From Desulfobia sp. (GTDB lineage Bacteria; Desulfobacterota; Desulfobulbia; Desulfobulbales; SURF-16), in the NCBI GenBank assembly GCA_030608985.1, contig JAUWDC010000113.1:1-5439 (forward strand): a stretch of 5,439 nucleotides of DNA. Reading direction: 5' to 3'. The notes beneath the pieces were generated by a model. It ran no database searches. It worked only from the letters and a program-made list of their open reading frames with translations, and was not told where the DNA came from. A program made the position numbers and the translations under genes. How positions within the stretch are numbered: the stretch's first letter is position 1; each line of letters begins with the position of its first letter. Positions 1 through 5,301 of the stretch are shown piece by piece.

Positions 1-809
1 CCCTTGCTTCCCCAGTTATTGAGATCATGGGCAATACTATGACAGTCGCCACAGCTTGGGAATTTTGCAAGAATTCCTTCTGGATGAGGTTTACCATGAC
101 AATCTTCACATCGTGGAACCATTTTATGTTTTTCCTGATGACAGGTGACACAGGCAACATCATGATGTTTAGCAGGGCTGGCCTGGAGAAGCGCATAGGC
201 CTCATCATGACAGGCGGCACACTGAATTGAAGGCACATCTTCCGCATAGGCAACGGCAAGCGGCTTATGGGCCTCATGACAACGGTTACAGTCAGCCTGA
301 ACAATATTTTCAGAATGGGAATCATGACAGACGAGACATTCAGGGACCAACGGATGAGTCTCGGCATGACAGAATGAACAGGCCAATTCGGTATGGGCGC
401 TTACATTTGCATCAAGTTTTTCTTTCTGCTCGGTATGACAGGTGAGACAGGGGCCGGTGATATCATCGGCAAGTTTAAAGTTTAAGGGTGAATGCGGGTT
501 GGAATGGCAGCTGAGGCAATCTTCCAACTCAAAATGAAGAGTTCCTTCATGACACTTGCTGCAGGCCGGAATAATTTCTTTTACGTTTGGCGGATGACCA
601 TCATGACAATCCATACAGGTCACTTCCGTTTTATGTTTGCCTCCGGCGGCATCCACATCTTTAGGCGCGTTCGCATGACATTTGACACAGTCGGTGTTGT
701 CAAGAGCTACCATGCCGGCTGCATCAACGGATTGAGCGCTGGCCATCAGCATCCCGACCATCATCACACAGCCTAATCCAACAAAATGAGCAATTTTTCC
801 TTTTAACAC
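1..809 (-). CDS. Secreted multihaem cytochrome c, at least 12 haems (3' end beyond window)
   Basis: This reading frame is open from a GTG at 809-807 to the left edge, giving 269 complete residues. It carries twelve CXXCH haem c attachment motifs, starting at residues 41, 65, 83, 98, 121, 144, 158, 174, 197, 220, 234 and 253. Thirteen further histidines after residue 40 suffice for bis-His ligation of most or all haems (inference). Residues 1-30 look like a Sec signal peptide: Lys3 and Lys5, a hydrophobic core around residues 9-23, and a VDA site before Ala31, so the mature protein should be periplasmic or extracellular. The start is supported by AGGAGG at 824-819, nine bases upstream. The motif spacing, with Ser/His before the second motif of a pair, resembles cytochrome c3/DmsE/MtrA-like families. 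The likely role is respiratory or extracellular electron transfer; the partner is unknown. It is separated from tyrS by about 450 bases and terminator-like hairpins, so it is probably its own transcription unit. The C-terminus is not visible. Confidence 0.96.
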   Translation of the reverse strand, partial: MLKGKIAHFVGLGCVMMVGMLMASAQSVDAAGMVALDNTDCVKCHANAPKDVDAAGGKHKTEVTCMDCHDGHPPNVKEIIPACSKCHEGTLHFELEDCLSCHSNPHSPLNFKLADDITGPCLTCHTEQKEKLDANVSAHTELACSFCHAETHPLVPECLVCHDSHSENIVQADCNRCHEAHKPLAVAYAEDVPSIQCAACHDEAYALLQASPAKHHDVACVTCHQEKHKMVPRCEDCHGKPHPEGILAKFPSCGDCHSIAHDLNNWGSK

Positions 810-812
810 AAT

Positions 813-824
813 CTCCTTCCTCCT
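813..824 (-). promoter_or_regulatory. Strong ribosome binding site of the cytochrome gene
   Basis: On the minus strand AGGAGG (824-819) is followed at once by AAGGAG (818-813). The first lies nine bases before the GTG at 809 and the second only three, so AGGAGG is the better-spaced site. This fixes the GTG over the later in-frame ATG codons (for example at residues 16-17), which would cut into the signal peptide. Confidence 0.8.
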
Positions 825-862
825 TTTTATTCCTCTCCCAAGGTTGATGAATAATATATCTG

Positions 863-885
863 AAAAAATAGAGTCCCACCTCTAT
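863..885 (-). terminator. AT-rich intrinsic terminator or attenuator upstream of the cytochrome gene
   Basis: On the minus strand ATAGAG (885-880) pairs perfectly with CTCTAT (873-868) around the loop GTGGGA, and the T-run continues to 863. The form is that of a Rho-independent terminator, but the 6-bp stem holds only two G-C pairs and is weak. It lies 54 bases before the cytochrome start, so it either stops readthrough from tyrS or attenuates a longer cytochrome leader. I could not identify a convincing promoter between it and the start codon. Confidence 0.45.
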
Positions 886-987
886 CCTTTCAGTTCTTCA
901 TTAAATAACATTGATCAAAACAGGGCAACAAACTATCTGTTTATATGCAAAAAATATACCCTCGAAGCCTACTATAGAGCAGTGTTT

Positions 988-1056
988 ATGAAGCTAGTAA
1001 AAATGAAAGTCGGCGATACCGGCATGGTCGGTTCCCTGGGCTACGTGAACCGCTGA
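988..1056 (+). pseudogene. Possible FeoA-like N-terminal fragment cut off by a repeat element
   Basis: The plus strand encodes 22 residues starting MKLVKMKVGDTGMVGSLGYV, then NR and a stop. The L-x-x-M/L-K-V-G-D-x-G-x-V pattern resembles the first strand of the FeoA SH3-like domain of ferrous iron transport proteins, which are usually about 75-90 residues long. The stop TGA uses the T before the heptad element plus its first two bases (GAATATC begins at 1055), as if the element had interrupted a gene. Local GC is higher than in the surrounding AT-rich gap. There is no clear ribosome binding site and no continuation beyond the element. The resemblance is short and may be chance. Confidence 0.22.
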
Positions 1057-1143
1057 ATATCGAACAAGAAATGTCGAATATCGAAGGAAGGTACCTTCTC
1101 AATTAAAACATCTTCCGTCCTTTATTATTCGATATTCCTTGTT
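1055..1143. repeat. Heptad inverted-repeat element 1 (GAATATC units, GGTACC loop)
   Basis: The left arm (1055-1089) reads as five 7-base units, the first and fourth both GAATATC, so GAATATCGA recurs at 1055 and 1076, a 21-base period. GGTACC follows at 1090-1095, inside a perfect 12-base palindrome at 1087-1098. The right arm (1118-1143) is an inverted, slightly diverged copy of 1063-1088, so the two form a long imperfect hairpin with a loop of about 29 bases. Architecture and loop resemble the element at 4801-4887. No protein is encoded. It is probably a non-autonomous intergenic repeat, comparable in style to heptameric STRR repeats known from cyanobacteria, but I cannot assign a named family. 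Confidence 0.8.
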
Positions 1144-1179
1144 TACCCCGCAAGGGGGTATAAACTTTATTCGATATTC
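1141..1179. repeat. C/G hairpin plus extra heptad arm
   Basis: CCCC (1146-1149) and GGGG (1154-1157) enclose a GCAA tetraloop, flanked by complementary GTTTA (1141-1145) and TAAAC (1161-1165). Next comes TTATTCGATATTC at 1167-1179, an exact 13-base copy of 1125-1137. The hairpin thus sits between two same-direction right arms of the heptad element. There is no T-run, so it is not a terminator. TTTACCCC recurs at 1142, 1208 and 1248. Confidence 0.6.
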
Positions 1180-1228
1180 AAAAAAATCACTCTCTCCGAC
1201 TGGGTTATTTACCCCATACCAGAAAGAC

Positions 1229-1256
1229 AAAAAAAGGGGAAGGGGCATTTACCCCT
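1229..1256 (-). terminator. Intrinsic terminator of tyrS
   Basis: Five bases after the tyrS stop, the minus strand has AGGGG (1256-1252), which can pair with CCCCT (1245-1241). A second CCCC (1239-1236) comes directly before seven Ts (1235-1229). Using the second C-run gives a GGGG/CCCC stem with a 12-base loop and the T-run immediately after it. The position right behind the tyrS stop supports a Rho-independent terminator. Confidence 0.7.
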
Positions 1257-1260
1257 GCAA

Positions 1261-2478
1261 TCAGGAAAACAGTACGCGGCAGAAGCGGCGTTTGCCGACT
1301 TTTAATAGAACCTCACCCTCGGCTTTCACCTGATATTCGATATCACTTATTTTTTCGCCCTCAACAGTTACTGCATTCTGTCCTATCATCCGGCGGGCCT
1401 CTCCAGTACCTTTTACCATCCCAGCGGCAGCAAGAAGTTTTGGAAGCCAGATAGTGGCCTCATCAACAGCAATTGTTTTTTCAGGAATATCCTCAGGCAG
1501 ATCGTGTTGTTTAAATACTCTTTCAAAATTTTCTTCCGCTTTTATGGCGGCTTCTTCATCATGGAAACGGCTTGTCAGCTCCCGTGCCAGCTGCTGTTTT
1601 ACCACTTTGGGATGCATTTTTCCAGATTCAGTATCTGCTTTTAATCCAGCAATCTCACTGCTACTCAGGTCACTGAGCAAATCGTAATAACGCCACATGA
1701 GCTCATCAGACACCGAAAGCACTTTTCCATAAATATCGCCGGCACTTTCTGTGATACCAATATAGTTGCCAAGAGATTTACTCATTTTGTTGACGCCGTC
1801 CAGTCCTTCAAGAAGCGGCATGGTCAAAACAACCTGGGGTTCCTGCCCTGCATCGCGCTGAAGATCCCGACCCATAAGAACATTAAAGAGCTGGTCAGTT
1901 CCTCCCAACTCGACGTCTGCCCGCATGGCAACGGAGTCATATCCCTGAACAAGAGGGTACAGAAATTCATGGATACTTATTGGACGATGATTCTCGAAGC
2001 GCTCACGAAAATCCTCCCTTTCAAGCATTCTGGCGACGGTGAGCTGGGAAGCAAGTCTGACAAAATCATAGGATGACAGTTTGCCCAGCCACTCACTGTT
2101 AAACATGATGACTGTTTTATCTGGATCAAGAATCTTAAAGATCTGCTCTTTATAGCTCTCGGCATTACGGGCGACATCTTCTTCCGTCAGGGCCTTGCGG
2201 GTTTCAGATTTTCCGGTGGGATCGCCGATCATGCCGGTAAAATCACCAATCAGAAACATAACTGTATGCCCCAGATCCTGGAAATGTTTCAACTTCTGAA
2301 TCAACACCGTATGCCCTAAGTGAAGATCCGGGGCAGTGGGGTCAAACCCGGCCTTAATCCGCAATGGAACACCTGTTTCCTGGGACTTTTCCAGTTTTTT
2401 GATCAATTGTTCCCGGGAGATAACGTCAACTGCACCTCGTTCGATGAGTTCTACCTGTTCGTCGATACTGTATTTCAT
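1261..2478 (-). CDS. tyrS: Tyrosyl-tRNA synthetase, KMSKS (TyrZ-like) type
   Basis: This 405-residue class I aminoacyl-tRNA synthetase activates tyrosine with ATP and charges tRNA-Tyr in the cytoplasm. The catalytic Rossmann domain carries GFDPT at 44-48, the HIGH-type motif HLGH at 53-56, the tyrosine pocket with Y174, Q178 and D181, GGTDQ at 192-196 and KMSKS at 231-235. KMSKS, rather than KFGKT, and the length near 400 place it in the TyrZ-like branch of bacterial TyrRS. Residues from about 343 to 404 match the C-terminal S4 RNA-binding domain that grips the tRNA variable arm. Nothing is missing and the length is normal. The ATG start gives the canonical N-terminus, although no Shine-Dalgarno sequence precedes it. 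It follows rny by 65 bases in the same direction, so the two may be co-transcribed. An intrinsic terminator follows directly. Confidence 0.98.
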   Translation of the reverse strand: MKYSIDEQVELIERGAVDVISREQLIKKLEKSQETGVPLRIKAGFDPTAPDLHLGHTVLIQKLKHFQDLGHTVMFLIGDFTGMIGDPTGKSETRKALTEEDVARNAESYKEQIFKILDPDKTVIMFNSEWLGKLSSYDFVRLASQLTVARMLEREDFRERFENHRPISIHEFLYPLVQGYDSVAMRADVELGGTDQLFNVLMGRDLQRDAGQEPQVVLTMPLLEGLDGVNKMSKSLGNYIGITESAGDIYGKVLSVSDELMWRYYDLLSDLSSSEIAGLKADTESGKMHPKVVKQQLARELTSRFHDEEAAIKAEENFERVFKQHDLPEDIPEKTIAVDEATIWLPKLLAAAGMVKGTGEARRMIGQNAVTVEGEKISDIEYQVKAEGEVLLKVGKRRFCRVLFS

Positions 2479-2524
2479 AAAAGTTTTAGGATGTAAATTT
2501 TAATGAACTACTTAAGTTTTTACT

Positions 2525-2546
2525 AAAAGCTAAAGGCCAAAAGCTA
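2525..2546. repeat. Short heptad repeat overlapping the rny stop
   Basis: AAAAGCTA occurs at 2525-2532 and again at 2539-2546, with the unit AAAGGCC between them, so the stretch runs in 7-base steps. The second copy supplies the TAG stop codon of rny (2546-2544 on the minus strand). No partner arm is clear. It shares the 7-base period of the elements at 1055 and 4801 but not their sequence. Confidence 0.55.
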
Positions 2547-4103
2547 TTTCGCATATTCGACCGCCCGCGTTTCCCGGATAACAGTCACCCTGATCTGGCC
2601 TGGATAGGTCAATTCCTTTTCTACTTTATTGGCAATATTCCTGGATATCATTGTTGCCTCGGCATCAGAGACGTCACTACTGTTGACAATGATTCGAATT
2701 TCACGACCAGCCTGGATTGCATAGGACTTTTCAACCCCTTTAAACGAATGGGCAATTTTCTCAAGATCCTCCAGCCGCTTGACATATGATTCCAGCATTT
2801 CTTTACGGGCGCCAGGACGGGCACCTGACAAGGCATCAGCCGACTGAACAAGAATATCCAAAAGGCTTTCCGGTGGGACATCTTCATGATGGGCGGCTAT
2901 GGCATGCACTACTTCAGCTTTCTCGCCATATTTTTTAGCCAGATCAGCACCAATGCTGGCGTGGGATCCCTCGACCTCGTGATCTACCGCCTTTCCAATG
3001 TCGTGGAGTAGTCCGGCTCGCTTGGCCTGCTTGACATTAATTCCAAGCTCAGAAGCCATTACACCACAGAGAAAAGCGACCTCAAGAGAATGTTGAAGTA
3101 CATTCTGGCCAAAACTGGTTCTGTATTTCAAGCGGCCAAGAAGCTGTATCAATTCAAGGTGTACGCCATGGGCCCCGACATCAAAAGTTGCCTGCTCCCC
3201 TGCCTCCCTCATGGTGACATCAAGTTCCTTGCTTACCTTGTCTACAATTTCTTCAATCCGTGCAGGGTGAATGCGGCCATCGGTAATAAGCTGTTCCAGT
3301 GCCCGCCTGGCCACCTCACGACGCACAGGATTGAATCCGGAAAGAATAACCGCCTCAGGGGTATCATCAATGATCACATCAATTCCTGTAGCAGCTTCAA
3401 TAGCCCTGATATTCCGACCTTCACGGCCAATGATTCTTCCCTTCATTTCATCGTTTGGAAGAGGCACAACCGAAACTGTCTTTTCAGCAACATACTCCCC
3501 TGAATACCTTGCAATGGCAAGGGCCAGTATATTTTTGGCCTTTTTATCGGCCTGCATTTTCATTTCGTTTTCGATCCGGACGATAGCCTTGGCCGCTTCC
3601 ATCCTCGCTTCGGATTCTATACTTTCAGTCAGAAGTTTTTTGGCCTCTTCTCTGGAGATGCCGGATATATTTTCGAGCTTACTACGTTGCTGATCAACAA
3701 GATTATTGACTTCCTGCTTTTGCTTGAGGACATTTTTTTCTTCTTCGTCAACAAATTTCTTCTTATTCAAGAGATCCATTTCCCGCTTATCCAGCAGGTC
3801 TATCTTTCGATTCATCTGCTCTGACTTCTGGATCAATCGTTTTTCTTCAGACAAGACCTCGGTCTTCAGTTCTTTAATCTCTTTTTCAGCTTCTTTCCTG
3901 AGACGAATTTCTTCATCTTTTGCCTGTAGCAATGCCTCTTTTTTTATATTCTCGGCATCACTCAGAGCATTTTCGATGAGCTTTCGGGCCTGTTCTTCAA
4001 TATTTTGCTGTTTTGCCTCAATAAGCTGCTTGCGAACCAAAAAGCCAGCCAGCACTCCTCCTACAAAAACAACGGCAATTATAGCAAGTTGTGTAATATC
4101 CAC
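2544..4103 (-). CDS. rny: Ribonuclease Y, membrane-anchored endoribonuclease
   Basis: At 519 residues this is a full-length RNase Y, which starts mRNA decay by endonucleolytic cleavage at the membrane. One N-terminal transmembrane segment (about 5-23) is followed by a long charged coiled coil (about 28-200). Then comes a KH RNA-binding domain (about 210-275) with the GRxGRN signature at 226-231. The HD metal-dependent phosphohydrolase domain (about 335-430) shows H338, the LLHDIGK box with H367 and D368, HH at 405-406 and D423. The family's C-terminal domain ends in AVEYAK. The start is a GTG, supported by AAGAGG at 4114-4109, five bases upstream, and by the immediate membrane anchor. tyrS lies 65 bases downstream; about 490 bases separate rny from the terminators behind the 6S RNA, so it probably has its own promoter. 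Nothing appears broken. Confidence 0.98.
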   Translation of the reverse strand: MDITQLAIIAVVFVGGVLAGFLVRKQLIEAKQQNIEEQARKLIENALSDAENIKKEALLQAKDEEIRLRKEAEKEIKELKTEVLSEEKRLIQKSEQMNRKIDLLDKREMDLLNKKKFVDEEEKNVLKQKQEVNNLVDQQRSKLENISGISREEAKKLLTESIESEARMEAAKAIVRIENEMKMQADKKAKNILALAIARYSGEYVAEKTVSVVPLPNDEMKGRIIGREGRNIRAIEAATGIDVIIDDTPEAVILSGFNPVRREVARRALEQLITDGRIHPARIEEIVDKVSKELDVTMREAGEQATFDVGAHGVHLELIQLLGRLKYRTSFGQNVLQHSLEVAFLCGVMASELGINVKQAKRAGLLHDIGKAVDHEVEGSHASIGADLAKKYGEKAEVVHAIAAHHEDVPPESLLDILVQSADALSGARPGARKEMLESYVKRLEDLEKIAHSFKGVEKSYAIQAGREIRIIVNSSDVSDAEATMISRNIANKVEKELTYPGQIRVTVIRETRAVEYAK

Positions 4104-4123
4104 AAAAACCTCTTATATGAAAA

Positions 4124-4152
4124 ATTATGTCAGGAACATACCTGCTTGCGAA
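4124..4152 (-). promoter_or_regulatory. Candidate sigma-70 promoter of rny
   Basis: On the minus strand TTCGCA (4152-4147, four of six matches to TTGACA) and CATAAT (4129-4124, five of six to TATAAT) are separated by exactly 17 bases. Transcription would start near 4117, giving a short leader that still includes the AAGAGG ribosome binding site. This is inferred from pattern alone. Confidence 0.38.
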
Positions 4153-4304
4153 ATTAACGGATTTCACCATAGGGTTAGGCTAAAAGTAATACCAACCCAA
4201 AACGAAATACCGCTGCAGGATAAGAGAGGGAGTAACGAGACTACGACACGACTATCTTATGACAAGAAAAAAACCAGATGAATTCTTCGCCTTGAAGCCG
4301 ATTC

Positions 4305-4337
4305 TATTTTGCCGGACGCATTCTGCCCGACAAAACA
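4305..4337 (-). other. Strand-specific hairpin in the rny upstream region
   Basis: On the minus strand TTTTGTCGGGC (4335-4325) pairs with GTCCGGCAAAA (4317-4307) around a 7-base loop. The 11-bp stem has two G-U wobbles, and one more wobble and a T-A pair extend it outward to 13 bp. Read as plus-strand RNA, the wobble positions become C/A mismatches. This favours function in a minus-strand transcript. No T-run follows on the minus strand, so it is not an ordinary terminator. Confidence 0.4.
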
Positions 4338-4426
4338 TAGATGGGAAAATGTGGGGTCCATTTCATAGTGATGAGATGTATTATTAGTGCCTTACAGCTT
4401 GTTTTGTATAAAAAACAACAAGAAAT

Positions 4427-4454
4427 AAAAAAAATACTATTAAAATAAAATAGT
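4427..4454 (-). terminator. AT-rich terminator-like hairpin
   Basis: On the minus strand ACTATT (4454-4449) pairs with AATAGT (4441-4436) around a 7-base loop. One base later come eight Ts (4434-4427). The stem has only one G-C pair per arm, so termination efficiency is doubtful. It may back up the 6S RNA terminators. Confidence 0.3.
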
Positions 4455-4590
4455 TAGAACTACTGTTAAGACACTTATCCCGTTCACTCGGGGCTAAAAC
4501 CTGAGGTTATCAGATGTAACATTTTCATTCCGTCGTAACCAATTCCTTCCTACTCTTACTGCATCAAAAATTGTTTTACTGCACTATATT

Positions 4591-4609
4591 AAAACTGCCT
4601 TTCCGGCAG
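4591..4609 (-). terminator. Second intrinsic terminator behind the 6S RNA
   Basis: On the minus strand CTGCC (4609-4605) and GGCAG (4599-4595) form a perfect stem around GGAAA, followed by TTTT (4594-4591). It is compact and GC-rich and lies a few bases after the first terminator, so the pair would isolate the 6S RNA unit from rny. Confidence 0.7.
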
Positions 4610-4618
4610 ATTGTTTAC

Positions 4619-4674
4619 AAAAACCCCACCTTGGCGGTGTCAACAGCACCATCGAAGCCTGATTGACAGGTGGG
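4619..4674 (-). terminator. Terminator stem of the 6S RNA transcript
   Basis: On the minus strand CCCACC and TGTCAA (4674-4663) can pair with TTGACA (4643-4638) and, past a 7-base bulge, with GGTGGG (4630-4625). One G and five Ts (4623-4619) follow. The 5' strand of this stem overlaps the 3' strand of the 6S closing stem (4669-4660), so the two folds exclude each other. A smaller CACC/GGTG hairpin at 4639-4627 is an alternative. Confidence 0.55.
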
Positions 4675-4800
4675 AAGACCCATACTCCACGCAAGGAATT
4701 AAACCGAAGTAAATTTTCTTTTATGAAGCAGAGAGGTTTCCCTCGATGTATGTATTGGCTCGAACTAACTGTCAATCACCTACCAGGCAGGGGACTAAAT
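4624..4800 (-). ncRNA. ssrS: Probable 6S RNA
   Basis: 6S RNA mimics an open promoter, binds sigma-70 RNA polymerase holoenzyme and dampens transcription in stationary phase. The call rests on synteny (6S RNA is classically just downstream of zapA), size (about 145-177 bases depending on the 3' end) and fold. A 10-bp closing stem joins TGATTGACAG (4778-4769) to CTGTCAATCA (4669-4660); GCC/GGC (4788-4786 with 4659-4657) extends it past a bulge. The interior is a long, interrupted hairpin including CATAC/GTATG pairing, a large open region and a GAGG-GAAA-CCTC hairpin. GAGCCAATA near 4764-4756 recalls GAGCCGATA of the E. coli molecule. The exact 5' and 3' ends are estimates; the 3' boundary is set by the terminator. 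The ORF that overlaps it is not considered real. I could not run a covariance model. Confidence 0.72.
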
Positions 4801-4887
4801 GAATTAAAAATTAAGAATTGAGAATTAAAAATTAAGGTACTTTTCTAATAGATATTTCAGTTATTCATAATTCGTAATTCGTAATTC
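4801..4887. repeat. Heptad inverted-repeat element 2 (GAATTAA units, GGTAC loop)
   Basis: The left arm (4801-4835) is five 7-base units of GAATTAA/AAATTAA type: a 15-base sequence at 4801-4815 recurs exactly at 4822-4836, a 21-base period. GGTAC follows at 4836-4840, then a loop of about 20 bases. The right arm (4861-4887) is made of inverted units, with AATTCGT repeated in tandem at 4869 and 4876. The plan (five heptads, GGTAC, loop, inverted arm) matches the element at 1055-1143, although the arm sequences differ. It fills the gap between zapA and the 6S RNA and abuts the estimated RNA 5' end. Confidence 0.8.
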
Positions 4888-4916
4888 TCAGGTAAGCGAG
4901 TTTGCGAGACTCCGAT

Positions 4917-5207
4917 TCATCTTTTTTGTTTTTCCGATACATCAAGATTATCGCTGACTTTACCAACAATAGCGTCAACTCTATGCTTGTATTTCTCAAA
5001 ATCTCGTTTGAGTTTAACATATTTTCCGGCCATATTGAGGCTTGTCAAAATAGCAAGTTTGTTGACAGGCAACGATGATGATGACCTTGCGTATGACTCA
5101 AACTGCGATCTTACCAAATCTAATATTTCCGCCACATCTTCTTCAGATGCGTCTGAATATAATGGGTATTCCTGGCCGAGAACTTCGAATTTGACCAACC
5201 TTTCCAC
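4917..5207 (-). CDS. zapA: Cell division protein ZapA
   Basis: This 96-residue protein fits ZapA, a cytoplasmic factor that bundles and cross-links FtsZ protofilaments and stabilises the Z ring. The N-terminal part (about 3-42) shows the family pattern VKFEVLGQEYPLYSDASEED, with beta strands around a VLGQEY turn and then a helix. A conserved-looking KLAILTSLNMAGKY segment (about 50-63) leads into the C-terminal dimerising coiled coil (about 60-90). Family members are usually 85-110 residues, so the length is normal. The start is a GTG with a weak AGGG (5218-5215) seven bases upstream. The next ATG lies at residue 59, far too late. It follows the partial gene at the right edge by 94 bases and precedes the 6S RNA, the usual neighbour of zapA. 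Confidence 0.9.
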   Translation of the reverse strand: MERLVKFEVLGQEYPLYSDASEEDVAEILDLVRSQFESYARSSSSLPVNKLAILTSLNMAGKYVKLKRDFEKYKHRVDAIVGKVSDNLDVSEKQKR

Positions 5208-5301
5208 AAAAACACCCTATTCTTTACAGGAACTGTTAGAATCTATTTTCTTCATACGTAATATAACGTGATACCAAAATAAATTTAGAGAGGCAATAGC
5301 T

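Larger units (their letters stand above)
4104..4590. other. Gene-free interval between the 6S RNA and rny
   Basis: No supportable protein or tRNA gene is seen on either strand in these roughly 490 AT-rich bases. The stretch holds the rny promoter candidate (4124-4152), a hairpin at 4172-4198 (GGGTTGG against CCTAACCC on the minus strand with one bulge), a seven-T run at 4274-4268, a wobble-rich hairpin at 4305-4337, an AT-rich terminator-like hairpin at 4427-4454 and a CCCG/CGGG hairpin near 4479-4492. Parts of 4340-4500 look like mobile-element ends by style, but no transposase or clear terminal repeat pair is present. Confidence 0.6.

Noticed and set aside
27..776. Short plus-strand frames across the left end
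   Set aside because: They lie antisense to the twelve-CXXCH cytochrome frame, and their Met/Thr/His-rich sequence is the shadow of the repeated haem motif.
905..920. An FNR/Crp-type operator at TTGATCAA
   Set aside because: The half-sites are not separated by the required four or more bases, so it is just a short palindrome.
844..1056. A 70-codon plus-strand frame as a complete gene
   Set aside because: The first 48 codons are low-complexity, AT-rich and resemble nothing I recognise, and there is no ribosome binding site. Only the last 22 codons look protein-like, and these are listed as a possible fragment.
1055..1180. A small CRISPR-like array
   Set aside because: The units are only 7 bases, run without unique spacers and form inverted arms; there are no cas genes nearby.
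4200..4270. A tRNA gene in the rny upstream gap
   Set aside because: No acceptor stem, T-loop consensus or cloverleaf pairing could be built on either strand.
3090..4281. Plus-strand frames of 137-191 codons opposite rny
   Set aside because: They are Ser/Phe-rich shadows of the RNase Y coiled coil and KH regions with no recognisable domain. The opposite frame is an intact RNase Y.
4584..4775. A 63-codon minus-strand frame
   Set aside because: It overlaps the structured 6S RNA candidate and both terminators and resembles no protein family I recognise.
5208..5301. A promoter for zapA
   Set aside because: TTGCCT and TATCAC with a 17-base spacer can be found on the minus strand, but each matches the consensus at only four of six bases in AT-rich sequence, too weak to list.
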